Source: Erysipelotrichaceae bacterium (GTDB lineage Bacteria > Bacillota_I > Bacilli_A > Erysipelotrichales > Erysipelotrichaceae). From it: a DNA stretch of 64,000 bases. The notes under the pieces are model-generated. The model had not been told where the DNA came from, did no database searches, and saw nothing but the letters and a program-made list of their open reading frames with translations. The stretch is taken from contig JAFULN010000026.1 in the NCBI GenBank assembly GCA_017473335.1, forward strand, positions 95,768-159,767, given 5' to 3'. Shown here piece after piece: positions 63,747 to 64,000 of the stretch (position 1 is the stretch's first letter; every line of letters begins with the position of its first letter). Both the position numbers and the translations under genes were made by a program.

Positions 63747-64000
63747 ATGAATTCATATTGTTCGAATTCTTGTGGTCTTTAACTAAAACGTCATGTGCTC
63801 CGCCTTCGACAATACTTGTTGCTGAAACCAAAGTCAGTTTTGCCTTCTTTTGTAGTTCTGGAATCGTCAAAGCACCGCAGTTGCACATTGTAGATTTTAC
63901 TTTGTACAGCGTAATCGCTACATTGTCTTTCAAATGTCCTGCATATGGTACATAGGAATCAACGCCTTCTTCAAAGCTGAGTTTTGTTGCTCCGCCTAAA
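63745..64000 (-). CDS. guaB: IMP dehydrogenase, C-terminal part (runs off the window)
   Basis: About 84 residues of the C-terminus are in the window: [39 protein letters not shown] and [10 protein letters not shown]. The wording matches the clostridial-type IMP dehydrogenase, which makes XMP for GMP synthesis. It ends facing the DUF5662 gene. The catalytic N-terminal part lies beyond position 64000. Confidence 0.8.
   Translation of the reverse strand, partial: LGGATKLSFEEGVDSYVPYAGHLKDNVAITLYKVKSTMCNCGALTIPELQKKAKLTLVSATSIVEGGAHDVLVKDHKNSNNMNS

Overview
This window looks like a chromosomal segment of an endospore-forming, low-GC Gram-positive bacterium (Bacillota). Spo0A, SpoIIM and SpoIVB, two T-box leaders, strong AGGAGG-type ribosome sites, a short Mycoplasma-sized SMC (980 residues) and a single-chain serine dehydratase would suit the Erysipelotrichia. 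That placement is an inference from gene content, not from a marker gene.

Layout. 1-290 holds the 3' part of a minus-strand T-box leader for a gene left of the window. 317-31591 is a dense plus-strand core: M28 peptidase, an Spx-like protein, mnmA, a CPBP protease, recD2, an AI-2E-family permease, T-box/alaS, ireB-ruvX-DUF1292-mltG-udk-greA, comEA-comEC-holA, serine dehydratase, a U32 protein, mscL, smc-ftsY-ylxM, ackA, nrnA, an unrecognised membrane protein, HU, a YugP-type metallopeptidase and a DUF2130 protein. Many of these overlap by 1-30 bases and form operons.

31.6-48.3 kb is an accessory block. It holds a BlaI repressor with an M56 (BlaR1-like) receptor under a double palindromic operator, an RNA polymerase sigma factor with a one-pass membrane partner, three membrane-linked XRE regulators, and about fifteen small membrane, secreted or cytosolic proteins (DUF4177, DUF5301-, DUF3221-, DUF3139-, YcxB- and SUKH-like). 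A near-identical 14-bp-stem hairpin followed by a U-tract occurs three times here, each time in the 5' leader of an operon. The block is bracketed by two damaged, related genes sharing a YYPGT motif, and its right edge carries repeated 20-bp sequences that resemble an insertion-sequence end.

48.4-63.1 kb is a minus-strand core: a type I phosphodiesterase family protein, a candidate 300-nt structured RNA, an FMN reductase, then nusB-xseA-xseB-ispA-dxs-recN, spoIVB, spo0A, dinB, spoIIM-xerD-deoB (listed in transcription order). The right end has a DUF5662 gene on the plus strand and the C-terminus of IMP dehydrogenase on the minus strand. No tRNA, rRNA, CRISPR array, prophage or intact transposase was found.
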